Positions 17,207 to 25,931 of a stretch of DNA of 64,000 bases are shown piece by piece. Under the pieces are notes generated by a model. The model had not been told where the DNA came from and did no database searches. It saw only the letters and a list, made by a program, of their open reading frames with translations. Both the position numbers and the translations under genes were made by a program. Numbering within the stretch: the stretch's first letter is position 1; every line of letters starts with the position of its first letter. The DNA comes from Paenibacillus sp. NEAU-GSW1 (GTDB lineage: Bacteria; Bacillota; Bacilli; Paenibacillales; Paenibacillaceae). The stretch covers positions 145,902 through 209,901 of the forward strand of contig NZ_WOVL01000008.1 of NCBI RefSeq assembly GCF_009737085.1. The letters run 5' to 3'.

Positions 17207-17594
17207 AGCTGTAGTAGGGCTGATGCGTTTGCTGTTGATGCTGCGGTTGCTGGTATTGCGCGAAGTTGCCGAAATTCGGCGCAAAGCCGTTTTGACGCTG
17301 CTGCAGCCATTGCGACGTTTTTTGCTGCGTTTGCTGGTACTCCTTAATCTGCTTGTCAATTTCTTGACGAAGCGCCGGAGAAGCGGTGCTGTACATATTT
17401 TGCGATTGCATCACTTGGAACAAATCGCCCTGCATTTTCAGCGTGCTGTTGAGCAGGTTGGTGAACATTAGCCGAACGTTAGGGCATGTTGATTCAGTCG
17501 CAGCCGTCGCATACTCGCGCACGACCCGCTTCAAATCCGAAAGCACCGTATACGCTAAATCCTCATCTGGCAATGTTGGAGCGGATTGATACAT
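17205..17594 (-). CDS. spore coat protein, CotF family
   Basis: CotF-type coat protein of 129 residues. It shows the helical region DEDLAYTVLSDLKRVVREYA and TCPNVRLMFTNLLNSTLKMQ, then a Gln-rich tail (residues about 85-129) ending in Tyr-Tyr-Ser. A short related gene lies 45 bases upstream on the same strand, and a germinant-receptor operon further upstream; all fit late sporulation expression in the mother cell. No sigma-E/K promoter could be called confidently. Confidence 0.8.
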   Translation of the reverse strand: MYQSAPTLPDEDLAYTVLSDLKRVVREYATAATESTCPNVRLMFTNLLNSTLKMQGDLFQVMQSQNMYSTASPALRQEIDKQIKEYQQTQQKTSQWLQQRQNGFAPNFGNFAQYQQPQHQQQTHQPYYS

Positions 17595-17639
17595 GCTGAT
17601 CGTCCTCCTCTAATAGGGATGATTTTTTTAGCAAAAAGG

Positions 17640-17864
17640 TTATTGCTGCGGTTGTGTCGGCGCCAGTGATTGATGCTGCTGGAACGATTGCATTAAAGTT
17701 TGATAATGCTGTTGATGCGTGTGCATCATTTGCTGGCCGATCTGTTTAAGCGCCTGGTTGCTGGCAGCCGAAGCCAGCATGGCGTTTTGCTTCATTAGCA
17801 AATCTTCATTGGATAAGGAATCCGCAATGTACTCCAGCTCTTTTGCCGTAATCGGTTGATGCAT
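17640..17864 (-). CDS. short spore coat-associated protein (CotF-related)
   Basis: Protein of 74 residues (MHQPITAKELEYIADSLSNE...) with a Met/Gln/His-rich helical C-terminus. Bacillales genomes often carry such a small partner gene next to a CotF gene; it resembles the N-terminal helical portion of CotF-type proteins. AAGGAGG lies seven or eight bases before the ATG. Function inferred from position only. Confidence 0.65.
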   Translation of the reverse strand: MHQPITAKELEYIADSLSNEDLLMKQNAMLASAASNQALKQIGQQMMHTHQQHYQTLMQSFQQHQSLAPTQPQQ

Positions 17865-17939
17865 ATTCCCCGCCTCCTTTATTTTTGCAGAACCAAATAT
17901 ATTATGAGCGCCTAGGCCGCGATTTATGTATTGCTGCCG

Positions 17940-19070
17940 TTAATGCACTTCAATTTCGCCGGAATGGCTCAGCGAAACATTAATGTCAATCAGCAACTCA
18001 TCTGCGTTCGGCATCCATTCGCCCTGCCGCTTCAGTTCCTTCCATTTGCTGTTGTGATAGCGATATAGCTCGTGCTCAAGCGGAAACAAATCAACCCCGT
18101 AATCAAGACCGATTTTATAGGTCGATTTTATTTGCTCCTTTATTTTCGCTTCTACTGTGGAAACAATGGAAACAAAATTAAACTCGGGATTCCATTCCAC
18201 GATATGGCCCATGTAATCCCCGCGCAATCGAAATACCGATTTCCGAGCGTCCCAGCGTATTTTCATTTCCCCTTTGGTAAGAACAACGCTGGCAGTATTT
18301 TTCGGCTCATCCTTCGCATTCACCGTTACAATCTGCCGCTGGAAGTTTTCACTTCTCCATCCTAAACCTTTGACTTCATTTTTAGGAAAGAAGCCTTTAA
18401 ATAAGTTATTCTTAAAAGCGAACACACCGTCAATAGTGACTAAATTCATCTGTTTATCATCATTCGTCCACTCTTTTCCGTTGCTTTTCAAGTTGGGCAT
18501 TAACAAAGTCATTCCCGGCTCAAAAGCCAGTCTGACGATATCTTCCATGCGGGTCGCTTTCACGAAATTGTTTTCCTCATACACGATGCTCGGATCGAAC
18601 ATCACGCTCGTAAGCGGAGAGGATTCGAAAAAACTGTCGATGGTAAGCACTTTATCCAGATTGTCTTTCGTTCCGAAAACATAAGTCGTATAGCGCGTAG
18701 CTCTCATCCGATTCAAGCCTTCCAAAATCGCCGTTAAGCGACTAAACGCCCGTTCATGTACAATGATCGTTTTCAAATGATCCAAGGTAAGAATATATTG
18801 CGAGCTGTTCATTAGATTAAACATCGCATGCAGCGGCGTATCGCCCTTCTGTGTACCGATCCAAATCGGATTTTTGCTTATCGATCCCTGTTCTTTTTTT
18901 GCGATCGAGCCGAAGGATACTAGCTGCGCATAGACGACATAATGATCATCCACAAAATCCACGCCCAGCGCAGAAATATAGCTGATCTTCTGCAAATTCA
19001 TTTCATCCCAGCAGCCAGTAGCCGTAAAAAGCAGACTAATGGCCAATATACATTTCACGAAGGCCGGCAT
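17940..19070 (-). CDS. Ger(x)C family spore germination lipoprotein
   Basis: C-subunit of a germinant receptor, 376 residues. The N-terminus is a lipoprotein signal (AISLLFTATGCWDE, Cys near residue 20). The body contains the family pattern ISYISALGVDF at 30-40 and a C-terminal domain ending in INVSLSHSGEIEVH. It would be anchored in the outer face of the inner spore membrane with the A and B subunits encoded upstream. Its ribosome site GAGGAG precedes the ATG and overlaps the GerA-type stop codon, so translation is closely coupled. Confidence 0.9.
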   Translation of the reverse strand: MPAFVKCILAISLLFTATGCWDEMNLQKISYISALGVDFVDDHYVVYAQLVSFGSIAKKEQGSISKNPIWIGTQKGDTPLHAMFNLMNSSQYILTLDHLKTIIVHERAFSRLTAILEGLNRMRATRYTTYVFGTKDNLDKVLTIDSFFESSPLTSVMFDPSIVYEENNFVKATRMEDIVRLAFEPGMTLLMPNLKSNGKEWTNDDKQMNLVTIDGVFAFKNNLFKGFFPKNEVKGLGWRSENFQRQIVTVNAKDEPKNTASVVLTKGEMKIRWDARKSVFRLRGDYMGHIVEWNPEFNFVSIVSTVEAKIKEQIKSTYKIGLDYGVDLFPLEHELYRYHNSKWKELKRQGEWMPNADELLIDINVSLSHSGEIEVH

Positions 19071-19075
19071 TTCTC

Positions 19076-20527
19076 TTACTCCTCCTCAGCTCTTTTCTTC
19101 CAGGGCTTGATTAAAATGGCCGGTATCAGCAATCTCCATTTGATCGGTGCAATTGGAGCCAAATAAGGCTTGCCGAATGATTCTATGGAACACATATAAA
19201 TCAAGACGGCGAACACCGAAATGTAAAAGCCGAATATTCCGAATAAAGAGGATAGCATGAGAATAAAAAAACGAAGAATGCTAACGGTGCCGCTTAACGA
19301 CTGATTGACAAGCGTAAATGTAGCAACTGCCGTTATCGCTGCTGCTACGAGCATCGTCGGCGAGGTTAATCCTGCGCTGATCGCTGCATCGCCCACGATG
19401 AGCCCTCCTACGACCGATACCGTCTGTCCTACAGCACGCGGCAGTCTAACTCCCGCCTCGCGGAAAAGCTCAAATATGGACAACATAATAAACATTTCCA
19501 TCGTAGCCGAGACCGGCAAGCCAATTCTCGAAATGGTAATGGTTGCAAGCAAGGAAAACGGAATCTGATCGATGTTATAAGCGGATAAAGCTACCCAAAA
19601 GCCAGGCAAGCATAACGCCAAAACTAGTCCCATAAGACGGAGAAGCCGCTCCAGCGAGACGAAATAGTAAGGAAGATGCATATCTTCCGGCGATTTCGTC
19701 AGCAGCATTAAATTTGTCGGCGCAATAATGGCCGAAGGCGAGCCGTCTACCAGCAGGGCAAACTTTCCTTTGGTCAACGATTCTACGACATAATCGGGCC
19801 GGCCGATATATTCAACAAGCGGAAAAAAGGAGTAAGGGCGATCCGAAATTAAATCCTCAAGCTGTGTTGCGCTGTGCAGCGTTTTAATATGAATATTTCG
19901 CAGCCTGTTTCTCGCTTCCTCCACGATTTGCGGATCGGCAACGCCGTCCATATAGAGCAAAGCAACTTCTGTTTGCGATTCCGAGCCAAGACTCCAATAT
20001 TCACAATGCAAATCAGGTGTCCGCAGTCTACGCCGGACTAGTGCGATATTCGTCACAATGTTTTCAATAAAGCCGTCTCTCGGCCCTTTCAGCGACAGCT
20101 CCATTGTCGATTCTTCAGGCTGTCTTCCCGGCTGGCTCGCTAAATCGAAATTAAATACGATACCGCTGCGATTGTGAATGACAATGACGCTGCCGGAAAA
20201 TAAAGCGGCATATAAACTGTCGATGTCGTTTTTATTATCGAGCGGCATGCGGGAGCCAATAAGTCCGGCAGACCATTTGAGCGCTGAGTCTTGGTCCTCC
20301 TCGCCTTTTTGCCCGTTGTCTATCCAGTGGGCAAGCCTTTCCAAATTTGCAGGCAGCGCGATAAAAAACGTCTGCATATCGACCATGCCGCAGCAGGTGA
20401 TGATTTTGAACAAATGTCCTATTTCGCCATCCGTGCGGAAATCTTGAATGACAACATCATCGGAGCGGCTCAGCCTTGAATAAATGCTATCCAGTTTGCT
20501 TCCATTCTTTGACGCATTGCCTTTCAT
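19076..20527 (-). CDS. spore germination protein, GerA family (A subunit)
   Basis: A-subunit of a germinant receptor, 483 residues. The N-terminal soluble half contains VALLYMDGVADPQIVEEARN near residue 210 and FPLVEYIGRPDYVVESLTKG near 255, both family hallmarks. The C-terminal half has several membrane segments beginning about residue 300. The start ATG has GGAGGCGG upstream. It is the middle gene of a B-A-C ordered tricistron. The germinant recognised cannot be predicted from sequence. Confidence 0.92.
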   Translation of the reverse strand: MKGNASKNGSKLDSIYSRLSRSDDVVIQDFRTDGEIGHLFKIITCCGMVDMQTFFIALPANLERLAHWIDNGQKGEEDQDSALKWSAGLIGSRMPLDNKNDIDSLYAALFSGSVIVIHNRSGIVFNFDLASQPGRQPEESTMELSLKGPRDGFIENIVTNIALVRRRLRTPDLHCEYWSLGSESQTEVALLYMDGVADPQIVEEARNRLRNIHIKTLHSATQLEDLISDRPYSFFPLVEYIGRPDYVVESLTKGKFALLVDGSPSAIIAPTNLMLLTKSPEDMHLPYYFVSLERLLRLMGLVLALCLPGFWVALSAYNIDQIPFSLLATITISRIGLPVSATMEMFIMLSIFELFREAGVRLPRAVGQTVSVVGGLIVGDAAISAGLTSPTMLVAAAITAVATFTLVNQSLSGTVSILRFFILMLSSLFGIFGFYISVFAVLIYMCSIESFGKPYLAPIAPIKWRLLIPAILIKPWKKRAEEE

Positions 20528-20546
20528 CGCTTTCCGCCTCCATAGA

Positions 20547-21638
20547 TCAGGATTTCACTCTTTTAGTTTTCGCCGGAATAGCCCATACAAACAGTAAAAT
20601 GGCCAACTGAACAACGCCTGCATACCAAAAATAAGTTTCTTCCCATCTTTCATACGCCAGCTTATGTTTTAGCATTATCGTCGCCGCGATAATGAATAGA
20701 AACACAATAATGGACAACCCGATCCACTTCCGCTTCATCCAGCGAAGAGGACCAAATTCATGGGCGATATAAATCGGCATTGCGATCCGAATCAAAGCGC
20801 CGGACAGCCATTGGTAAACTGCGAAAAAGTCGACGTGCTCAATATAATCGCCCACTTTTACAATTCTCCATTGCGTGTATGCCGGATACCGCATAATAGA
20901 AGCTTCTACGGGACCAAAAATGGTAATTGCCCCCACTGTAGGACCAATCGTAAGCACAGCAAGTACAAAGGTAAGCAGCACTAAATGCCAGCTTTTAAAT
21001 TTTTTGCTCATATGATGCTGAATCATAAGTAAGTAGGTAATTTCAAGGAACGAGCTTAAGCTTTGCAACGCTCCTTTAAGCACAGGAGCTGCGCCATTTT
21101 CCAACAGAGGCAGCAAGTAGCTGTACTCCTTAGCGGGCATATTGGCGGACATAACAAAATCGCCTAGTACTACGACGATAGGCAGCAGGATGCAGGATAA
21201 AAACGCGATCGTACGCAAGCCGGAGGCAGCTGCAACGAGGCATAATATACAGAAAAGGCAGGCGGTAACGACGGGCGGCGTTCTGGGCAAATAGGTAGAG
21301 CTTGTCCAGCTAACGACATCCACCAATGTCGCAAATGCGATCATTAGTTGAATGCAAATAAATGTAAAGATGACTAGCCAAGCGACAATTCGGGGCATGC
21401 GATCATTCAGCCAGCGATCGATCCTCTTGCCGTTGAGTTTAACCAGCGTTCGATGAAGCGGGAAGGCAACAATAGGCAGCATAATAATAAAACCTACAGG
21501 CACGCTCAGCCATGCATCCCGTTTCGCAGTGTCGAGCAGCAGCGGGATTATCGTTACATGATTGACAAGTCCTACCGACAGCAGCGTCATCATAACAACA
21601 GGCCATAAGCCGAATCGTTTTCTGGAAACCAGATCCAT
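20547..21638 (-). CDS. spore germination permease, GerB family (B subunit)
   Basis: B-subunit of a germinant receptor, 363 residues, an APC-type transporter-like protein with about ten membrane segments and likely germinant-binding role. The start is the ATG at 21636-21638 (MDLVSRKRFGLWPVVMM), preceded by AAAGGATG; the longer open frame upstream runs through the terminator of the previous gene and is not coding. First gene of the B-A-C operon; its promoter must lie within 21639-21703, but no clear sigma-G box was found there. Confidence 0.9.
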   Translation of the reverse strand: MDLVSRKRFGLWPVVMMTLLSVGLVNHVTIIPLLLDTAKRDAWLSVPVGFIIMLPIVAFPLHRTLVKLNGKRIDRWLNDRMPRIVAWLVIFTFICIQLMIAFATLVDVVSWTSSTYLPRTPPVVTACLFCILCLVAAASGLRTIAFLSCILLPIVVVLGDFVMSANMPAKEYSYLLPLLENGAAPVLKGALQSLSSFLEITYLLMIQHHMSKKFKSWHLVLLTFVLAVLTIGPTVGAITIFGPVEASIMRYPAYTQWRIVKVGDYIEHVDFFAVYQWLSGALIRIAMPIYIAHEFGPLRWMKRKWIGLSIIVFLFIIAATIMLKHKLAYERWEETYFWYAGVVQLAILLFVWAIPAKTKRVKS

Positions 21639-21703
21639 GAGGTCACATCCTTTCGCTCCAGCTTTCCCCATCATTTGAAAAGTCATGCATTTCGGAATAC
21701 AAG

Positions 21704-21749
21704 CAAAAATCGCCCTTTCAGCACACCGAGCGGCTGCGATAAGGGCGAC
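21704..21749 (-). terminator. intrinsic terminator between coat-like gene and ger operon
   Basis: Arms TCGCCCTT and AAGGGCGA with a ~22-base loop, followed by TTTTTG on the minus strand, just after the stop at 21755. Confidence 0.75.
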
Positions 21750-21754
21750 TTTCA

Positions 21755-22420
21755 TTAAGGAACGTGTACCGTTTTGACATGATCGAAGTGAAGATAGACG
21801 GCATTGCCGCTGGCGGTTGCCAGCTCAATCATGCTTTGGTCGACATTTTTGAGCACGCCTGTCTTGTTAGGGTTTTCCCCCAAATCGAGGACGACAAACT
21901 CTCCAATTAACTTCCGCAGCTGTTGATCGAACGTTCTGGCTAACGTGATCGGCGATGGCTTCAATGGAAATTGCTCTGAAGTCAGCGTGTAGGGGGTTAA
22001 GTTCGGATTGTACGGTATCAAATATTTCAAATGGTGAAGCGATATGATAACGGTATGGTACACCGGGGAATAAAAGACAAAAAAATCGTTCATAACCGTC
22101 GTTACATATCCATGAATAGACTGATTTCCGGTTATATAAATTTCAGAGAACATCCCTTTGGCGTTCATTAATATTTTTCGATACGATATTGGATCATTAA
22201 ATGGCTCAAAGGGCATCTCCGGTATTTCAAAACTCGTCGTTTCCTGCGTCGAAACTCGCAGTTGCTGTAAGTGTATTAGCGGCACATAAAGAAACTGAAC
22301 TCCGTTATGAAGAACGAGAATATCCTGGCCGCATTCGATCAGCCTGCCGCGCAGCGGCGTTACTTTACCGGATATTTCAAGTTCAACCTGTCGGTCGAGC
22401 AGCGGATGTCGGTTTTTCAT
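21755..22420 (-). CDS. coat-like protein with Sm-fold-like (DUF2642-type) repeats
   Basis: Protein of 221 residues (MKNRHPLLDRQVELEISGKV...). Short beta-rich units recur: LRGRLIECGQDILVLHNGVQ near 23-42, YVTTVMNDFFVFYSPV near 103, and LGENPNKTGVLKNVD near 180. This pattern (loss of function statement aside) is like DUF2642 and CotB N-terminal domains. The neighbour upstream has the same pattern plus a low-complexity tail, so both are probably spore coat or crust proteins. AAAGGAGG precedes the ATG. Assignment is tentative. Confidence 0.55.
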   Translation of the reverse strand: MKNRHPLLDRQVELEISGKVTPLRGRLIECGQDILVLHNGVQFLYVPLIHLQQLRVSTQETTSFEIPEMPFEPFNDPISYRKILMNAKGMFSEIYITGNQSIHGYVTTVMNDFFVFYSPVYHTVIISLHHLKYLIPYNPNLTPYTLTSEQFPLKPSPITLARTFDQQLRKLIGEFVVLDLGENPNKTGVLKNVDQSMIELATASGNAVYLHFDHVKTVHVP

Positions 22421-22462
22421 GCGATCAACCTCCTTTCATCCGAATACGTTCGCGAGAGTCGC

Positions 22463-22503
22463 GATAATAGAACCGGGCGCCGGCTATTTATGCCGGGGCC
22501 CGG
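22463..22503 (-). terminator. GC-rich hairpin after CotB-like gene
   Basis: Minus strand CCGGGC-C-CCGGC-ATAAATA-GCCGG-C-GCCCGG followed by TTCTATT. Very stable stem, weak T-run, so termination is probable but not certain. Confidence 0.55.
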
Positions 22504-22526
22504 ACTACCGCTTACTCTATCGGAAC

Positions 22527-23225
22527 TTATTTGCCCGATTTATTTCCTGATTTGTTGCCCGATTTGTTGCCGCCGGTGTTTGCTCCGCCTGTACGGTTGT
22601 TGCCGTTGCTTTTGTTTTTGTTTTTGTTTTCGTTTTTGTTGTCATTTTTTTTGTTGTCATTTTTGTTGTCATTTTTGTTGTTATTGTTGTTATTGCTGTT
22701 GCCGCCGGATTTATTGCCGCTCGAACCGCCCGATTTGCCTTCTTTTTTGATCGTGCGGATATGGTCGATCAATACTTGAGTCACTGTTCTGTTGTTGACG
22801 ATCAAGATGGTATCTTTACATACTTCAGCCAAAAATCCTTCGATCTTCTCAGGGCCGCCCCAGTTCACTTGCACAAACTCGTGTTCAAGCGCCTTAAGAA
22901 CGCCTCTAAAGTTGTTCGCCTTGATGAAATCGCGGGATCCGCCGCTTCGGTTGCAGCCTTTCACTTCCGTAATGCTTTTTACGTGAGCAGTAACCACATA
23001 GACGATGCCTTCATTTGTTCTAACGACAAGGTAGTCGGATTTAACTGCAAGAAGCTTGCCTTCAAACGATTCAGGGCCGCCTTTGTTAATTTTAACGCAT
23101 TTTCCTACGAGATCTTCAAGGCAGTTTTTTTCTTTTTTGCTGCTTTTATGGCTTTTGTCGCTTTTATCGCTTTTATTCCAAGGATTGTACTGACCTGCAT
23201 AAGGATAGTAACCGAAATAACTCAT
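22527..23225 (-). CDS. CotB-like spore coat protein with Asn/Lys/Ser/Gly tail
   Basis: Protein of 232 residues. After a Tyr/Lys/Ser-rich start there are two similar beta-rich modules: LVGKCVKINKGGPESFEGKL near 38-57 and LEHEFVQVNWGGPEKIEGFL near 112-131, the CotB/DUF2642-like pattern. From about residue 165 the tail is low-complexity: runs of Asn, NDNK units and a final NKSG triplicate, encoded by a TTGTTGTCATTT-like repetitive DNA. In Bacillus the CotB tail is Ser/Lys-rich and phosphorylated by CotH; a CotH gene lies 700 bp away here. GGAGGGATTT precedes the ATG. Coat location is inferred. Confidence 0.7.
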   Translation of the reverse strand: MSYFGYYPYAGQYNPWNKSDKSDKSHKSSKKEKNCLEDLVGKCVKINKGGPESFEGKLLAVKSDYLVVRTNEGIVYVVTAHVKSITEVKGCNRSGGSRDFIKANNFRGVLKALEHEFVQVNWGGPEKIEGFLAEVCKDTILIVNNRTVTQVLIDHIRTIKKEGKSGGSSGNKSGGNSNNNNNNKNDNKNDNKKNDNKNENKNKNKSNGNNRTGGANTGGNKSGNKSGNKSGK

Positions 23226-23508
23226 GTGTAAATCCCTCCGGATATAGTTTATTAATGATAGTTTTAAAACCTGACTTCACAATCTGCGTCTTATACACTC
23301 CTGCTTCATAGCTGTTTGATCTAGCAGGCATCCCTCCAGTACTTGATTCGGATCATCTATCATGGGAGACGATATGTAATATATTTATATGTATCCCCTA
23401 TATACGGGGTACTAGATTAGTAACCATTTATTCGAGATTAAGTGTTTGACCCATACGATTAGTAGAGTCTGCTCATAGTTTGTAGTAAACCAAGAAGGAG
23501 GAGATTTA

Positions 23509-23799
23509 ATGTCTCATAAGAAGTCGGATAACAATATAGTGGAAAACATGAAGAAAGGCACTGGCGGCACTAAAGGTACGAAAGGTACCGGCGGTACTGG
23601 CGGCACTAAAGGTACGAAAGGTACTGGCGGTACCGGCGGCACTAAAGGTACGAAAGGTACCGGCGGTACTGGCGGCACTAAAGGTACGAAAGGTACTGGC
23701 GGCACTGGCGGCACTAAAGGTACGAAAGGTACCGGCGGTACCGGCGGCACTAAAGGTACGAAAGGTACCGGCGGTACTGGCGGCACCAAAGGCGCGTGA
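23509..23799 (+). CDS. collagen-like Gly-Thr-(Gly/Lys) repeat protein
   Basis: Protein of 96 residues: a 16-residue leader MSHKKSDNNIVENMKK, then 26 uninterrupted G-T-x triplets plus a final GA. The triplets follow the strict order GTG-GTK-GTK-GTG, giving 6.7 copies of a 12-residue unit. Gly at every third position is the collagen pattern, but there is no proline; Bacillus spore collagens favour GPT triplets. AAGGAGGAG precedes the ATG by seven bases, which supports real translation. The 283-bp upstream region has no other gene and contains a CATACGATTA that loosely resembles a sigma-K -10 box. Setting between CotB-like and CotH genes suggests a spore-surface filament or exosporium component (inference). 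Confidence 0.7.
   Translation: MSHKKSDNNIVENMKKGTGGTKGTKGTGGTGGTKGTKGTGGTGGTKGTKGTGGTGGTKGTKGTGGTGGTKGTKGTGGTGGTKGTKGTGGTGGTKGA
23557..23796 (+). repeat. 36-bp tandem repeat inside collagen-like gene
   Basis: About 6.7 head-to-tail copies of a 36-bp unit encoding GTG-GTK-GTK-GTG. Synonymous GGC/GGT, ACT/ACC differences distinguish units, so copies are not all recent. Confidence 0.9.
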
Positions 23800-23866
23800 G
23801 AGGCTAATCCTAATTTTCAAATATAGTGTCATTTCACCCGGATTCAGAATAGGGTAAATAAGCACA

Positions 23867-23900
23867 AAAGCCTATCGTTTGTCGATAGGCTTTATCTTTT
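23867..23900 (+). terminator. intrinsic terminator before cotH
   Basis: AAAGCCTATCG ... CGATAGGCTTT followed by ATCTTTT on the plus strand. It lies about 70 bases after the collagen-like gene and 18 bases before the cotH start, so read-through may supply cotH. Confidence 0.75.
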
Positions 23901-23917
23901 GCCCAAGGGGTGGACCC

Positions 23918-24988
23918 ATGGAACAGTTTCCAGTTCGTAAAATTACGATTGATGAAGAAGACATGATGGAGCTGCAGCAAGCGGAAAAAAGAAAGAAGTA
24001 TAAAACCGTCCAATTAGAAATGGACGGAAAAACATATACGGCGCAGTTCGGGTTTCGCGGAGGACATACGCTGCATTACAGCAAGAAATCGTACGAGGTC
24101 ATTATTGAAGGAGGCACCACGCTCCACTGGAACGCCGAATTTGACGATCCATCGATGATTCGCAACGCGTTATCCTTTCATTTTTTCAATATGATCGGAA
24201 TACCTTCACCTTTGACCAAGCATATCTGGGTCGAAATTAACGGCAAAGCTCAAGGCGTGTATTTAGAAATCGAAGCGGTTAATACGTATTTCTTCAAAAA
24301 AAGAAAGCTTGGCATTAATTCAATCGTATACGCCACTAATGACAGCGCAGATTTCAGTTTAGTCGATCCCGATTCGAAGGAACCGAAAAATTCACTATTT
24401 GAAGGCTATGAAATTCAGTACGGCACAACTACGGTTACAAAGCCGCGGCTCATCCGCTTTATTAAAGGCGTCAATCGGTTGTCCGGTAAAAAATTGTCGG
24501 CCTATACGGCGAAAAAATTGGACGTCAACCAGTATTTACTCTGGCTGGCCGGAGCGGTTCTAACGGGGAACTATGACGGGTTTGATCAGAACTATGCGCT
24601 TTATGAGCATCGCAAAAGCGGCAAGTATCGGATTATTCCTTGGGATTACGAGGGTACCTGGGGGCGGAATTGCTATGGAAGGCCTTGCGGCAGTAACTTG
24701 GTAAGGCTTCAAGGCTACAATAAGCTTACCGAGAAGCTATTCGCTTATTCTTCCTGTCGAAAAGCCTATAAAGCAATTATGTATCGCGTTCTAAAAAATC
24801 ATTTTACAGTCGAACGGATTGATCCGGTCATTGTCCGGATGTACCAGCAATTAACGCCAGCCATCCGGGATGACTTTACGAGAAAAAGCAGCTTTGACAC
24901 TTTTTTGAATGAGCCCGCTTTTATCCTCGATTATGTTCGGGAGCGGAGAGCCGTTATCAAAACCGCATTGAAAGCTTGGAAAGCTTAA
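23918..24988 (+). CDS. cotH: CotH-family spore coat kinase
   Basis: Atypical protein kinase of the CotH family, 356 residues, which in Bacillus phosphorylates Ser residues of coat proteins CotB and CotG. Visible are QFGFRGGHTLHYSKKSYEV near 40-60, NALSFHFFNMIGIPSP near 90, GNYDGFDQNYAL near 225 and the metal/active-site region IIPWDYEGTWG near 245. The ATG at 23918 has AAGGGGTGG upstream; a longer frame starts inside the preceding terminator. It ends three bases before the convergent cysK stop. The CotB-like and Thr/Lys-rich collagen-like products next door are natural candidate substrates. Confidence 0.85.
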   Translation: MEQFPVRKITIDEEDMMELQQAEKRKKYKTVQLEMDGKTYTAQFGFRGGHTLHYSKKSYEVIIEGGTTLHWNAEFDDPSMIRNALSFHFFNMIGIPSPLTKHIWVEINGKAQGVYLEIEAVNTYFFKKRKLGINSIVYATNDSADFSLVDPDSKEPKNSLFEGYEIQYGTTTVTKPRLIRFIKGVNRLSGKKLSAYTAKKLDVNQYLLWLAGAVLTGNYDGFDQNYALYEHRKSGKYRIIPWDYEGTWGRNCYGRPCGSNLVRLQGYNKLTEKLFAYSSCRKAYKAIMYRVLKNHFTVERIDPVIVRMYQQLTPAIRDDFTRKSSFDTFLNEPAFILDYVRERRAVIKTALKAWKA

Positions 24989-24990
24989 TT

Positions 24991-25908
24991 TTAAAAAATA
25001 TCCATGCTCAAGTAGCGCTCGCCCGTATCCGGGGCAATGCAAAGCACTCTTTTACCAGGGCCCAGCCTCTTCGCCACTTGCATTGCCGCCCATACGGAAG
25101 CGCCGGAGGACGGCCCAAGCAGCATTCCCTCTTTGCGCGCCAAATCACGCATCGTTGATAGCGCGTCATCATCGGCTACTTGAATAATTTCATTATATAT
25201 AGACGTATTGAGAATTGGCGGTACAAATCCGGGGCTGGTTCCGACAAGCTTATGCGGTCCGGGCTGGCCTCCCGATAGTACTGGAGAACCTTTTGGCTCC
25301 ACTACCGCAACATACAAATCAGGCAGCTCTTCCTTCAGCTTCTCGCCTGTTCCGGTTATCGTGCCTCCCGTTCCAGCCGTTGCCACAAACGCGTCCAGCC
25401 GTCCTTCCATTTGCTCCATAATTTCAATAGCCGTAGTAACCCGGTGAATAGCCGGGTTCGCTTCGTTCTCGAATTGGTTCGGGATAAAGCTGCCGGGATT
25501 TTGCTGCTGCAGTTCCAACGCTTTACTAATAGAGCCAGGCATCCGTTCAGCCGCAGGCGTCAATACCACTTGTGCGCCGTATGCCTGCACCAGCTTTATC
25601 CGTTCCGCAGACATGTTGTCCGGCATAACCAAAATAAGCTTATAGCCTTTCGCAGCCGCGTTCATCGCCAATCCGATTCCGGTATTTCCGCTCGTCGGTT
25701 CAATAATGAGGCTGCCGGGACCAATCAGGCCTTCGCGCTCCGCAGCTTGAATGAGCGAAGCCGCCGCGCGATCCTTTACGCTGCCGCTTGGATTAAATCG
25801 CTCCAGCTTCACATAAACCTCCGCGCTTCCTTCCTCTATAATCCGATTCAGCTTAACCGCCGGCGTATCGCCGATCAATTCAATAACTGATTTTACTATT
25901 TTTTTCAT
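24991..25908 (-). CDS. cysK: cysteine synthase (O-acetylserine sulfhydrylase)
   Basis: PLP enzyme of 305 residues making cysteine from O-acetylserine and sulfide. Schiff-base Lys45 is in FNPSGSVKDRAA, the phosphate/substrate loops TSGNTGIGLAM near 73 and GTGGTITGTGEKL near 170 are intact. AGAGGCGAG precedes the ATG. It lies 23 bases downstream of an MFS transporter gene on the same strand. No second sulfur-pathway gene is adjacent; O-ureidoserine or cystathionine-type variants cannot be ruled out but the motifs are CysK-like. Confidence 0.88.
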   Translation of the reverse strand: MKKIVKSVIELIGDTPAVKLNRIIEEGSAEVYVKLERFNPSGSVKDRAAASLIQAAEREGLIGPGSLIIEPTSGNTGIGLAMNAAAKGYKLILVMPDNMSAERIKLVQAYGAQVVLTPAAERMPGSISKALELQQQNPGSFIPNQFENEANPAIHRVTTAIEIMEQMEGRLDAFVATAGTGGTITGTGEKLKEELPDLYVAVVEPKGSPVLSGGQPGPHKLVGTSPGFVPPILNTSIYNEIIQVADDDALSTMRDLARKEGMLLGPSSGASVWAAMQVAKRLGPGKRVLCIAPDTGERYLSMDIF

Positions 25909-25931
25909 ACCGCTCGCCTCTCGTTTGTCAT

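Noticed and set aside
21639..21755. N-terminal extension of the GerB-type gene
   Set aside because: The extension runs back through an intrinsic terminator; the ATG at 21638 has AAAGGATG and the expected protein start.
23514..23789. Minus-strand Val-Pro-Pro repeat frame
   Set aside because: Antisense of the collagen-like gene. The plus-strand frame has AAGGAGG and a sensible leader; the antisense frame has no ribosome site and falls in coding repeats.
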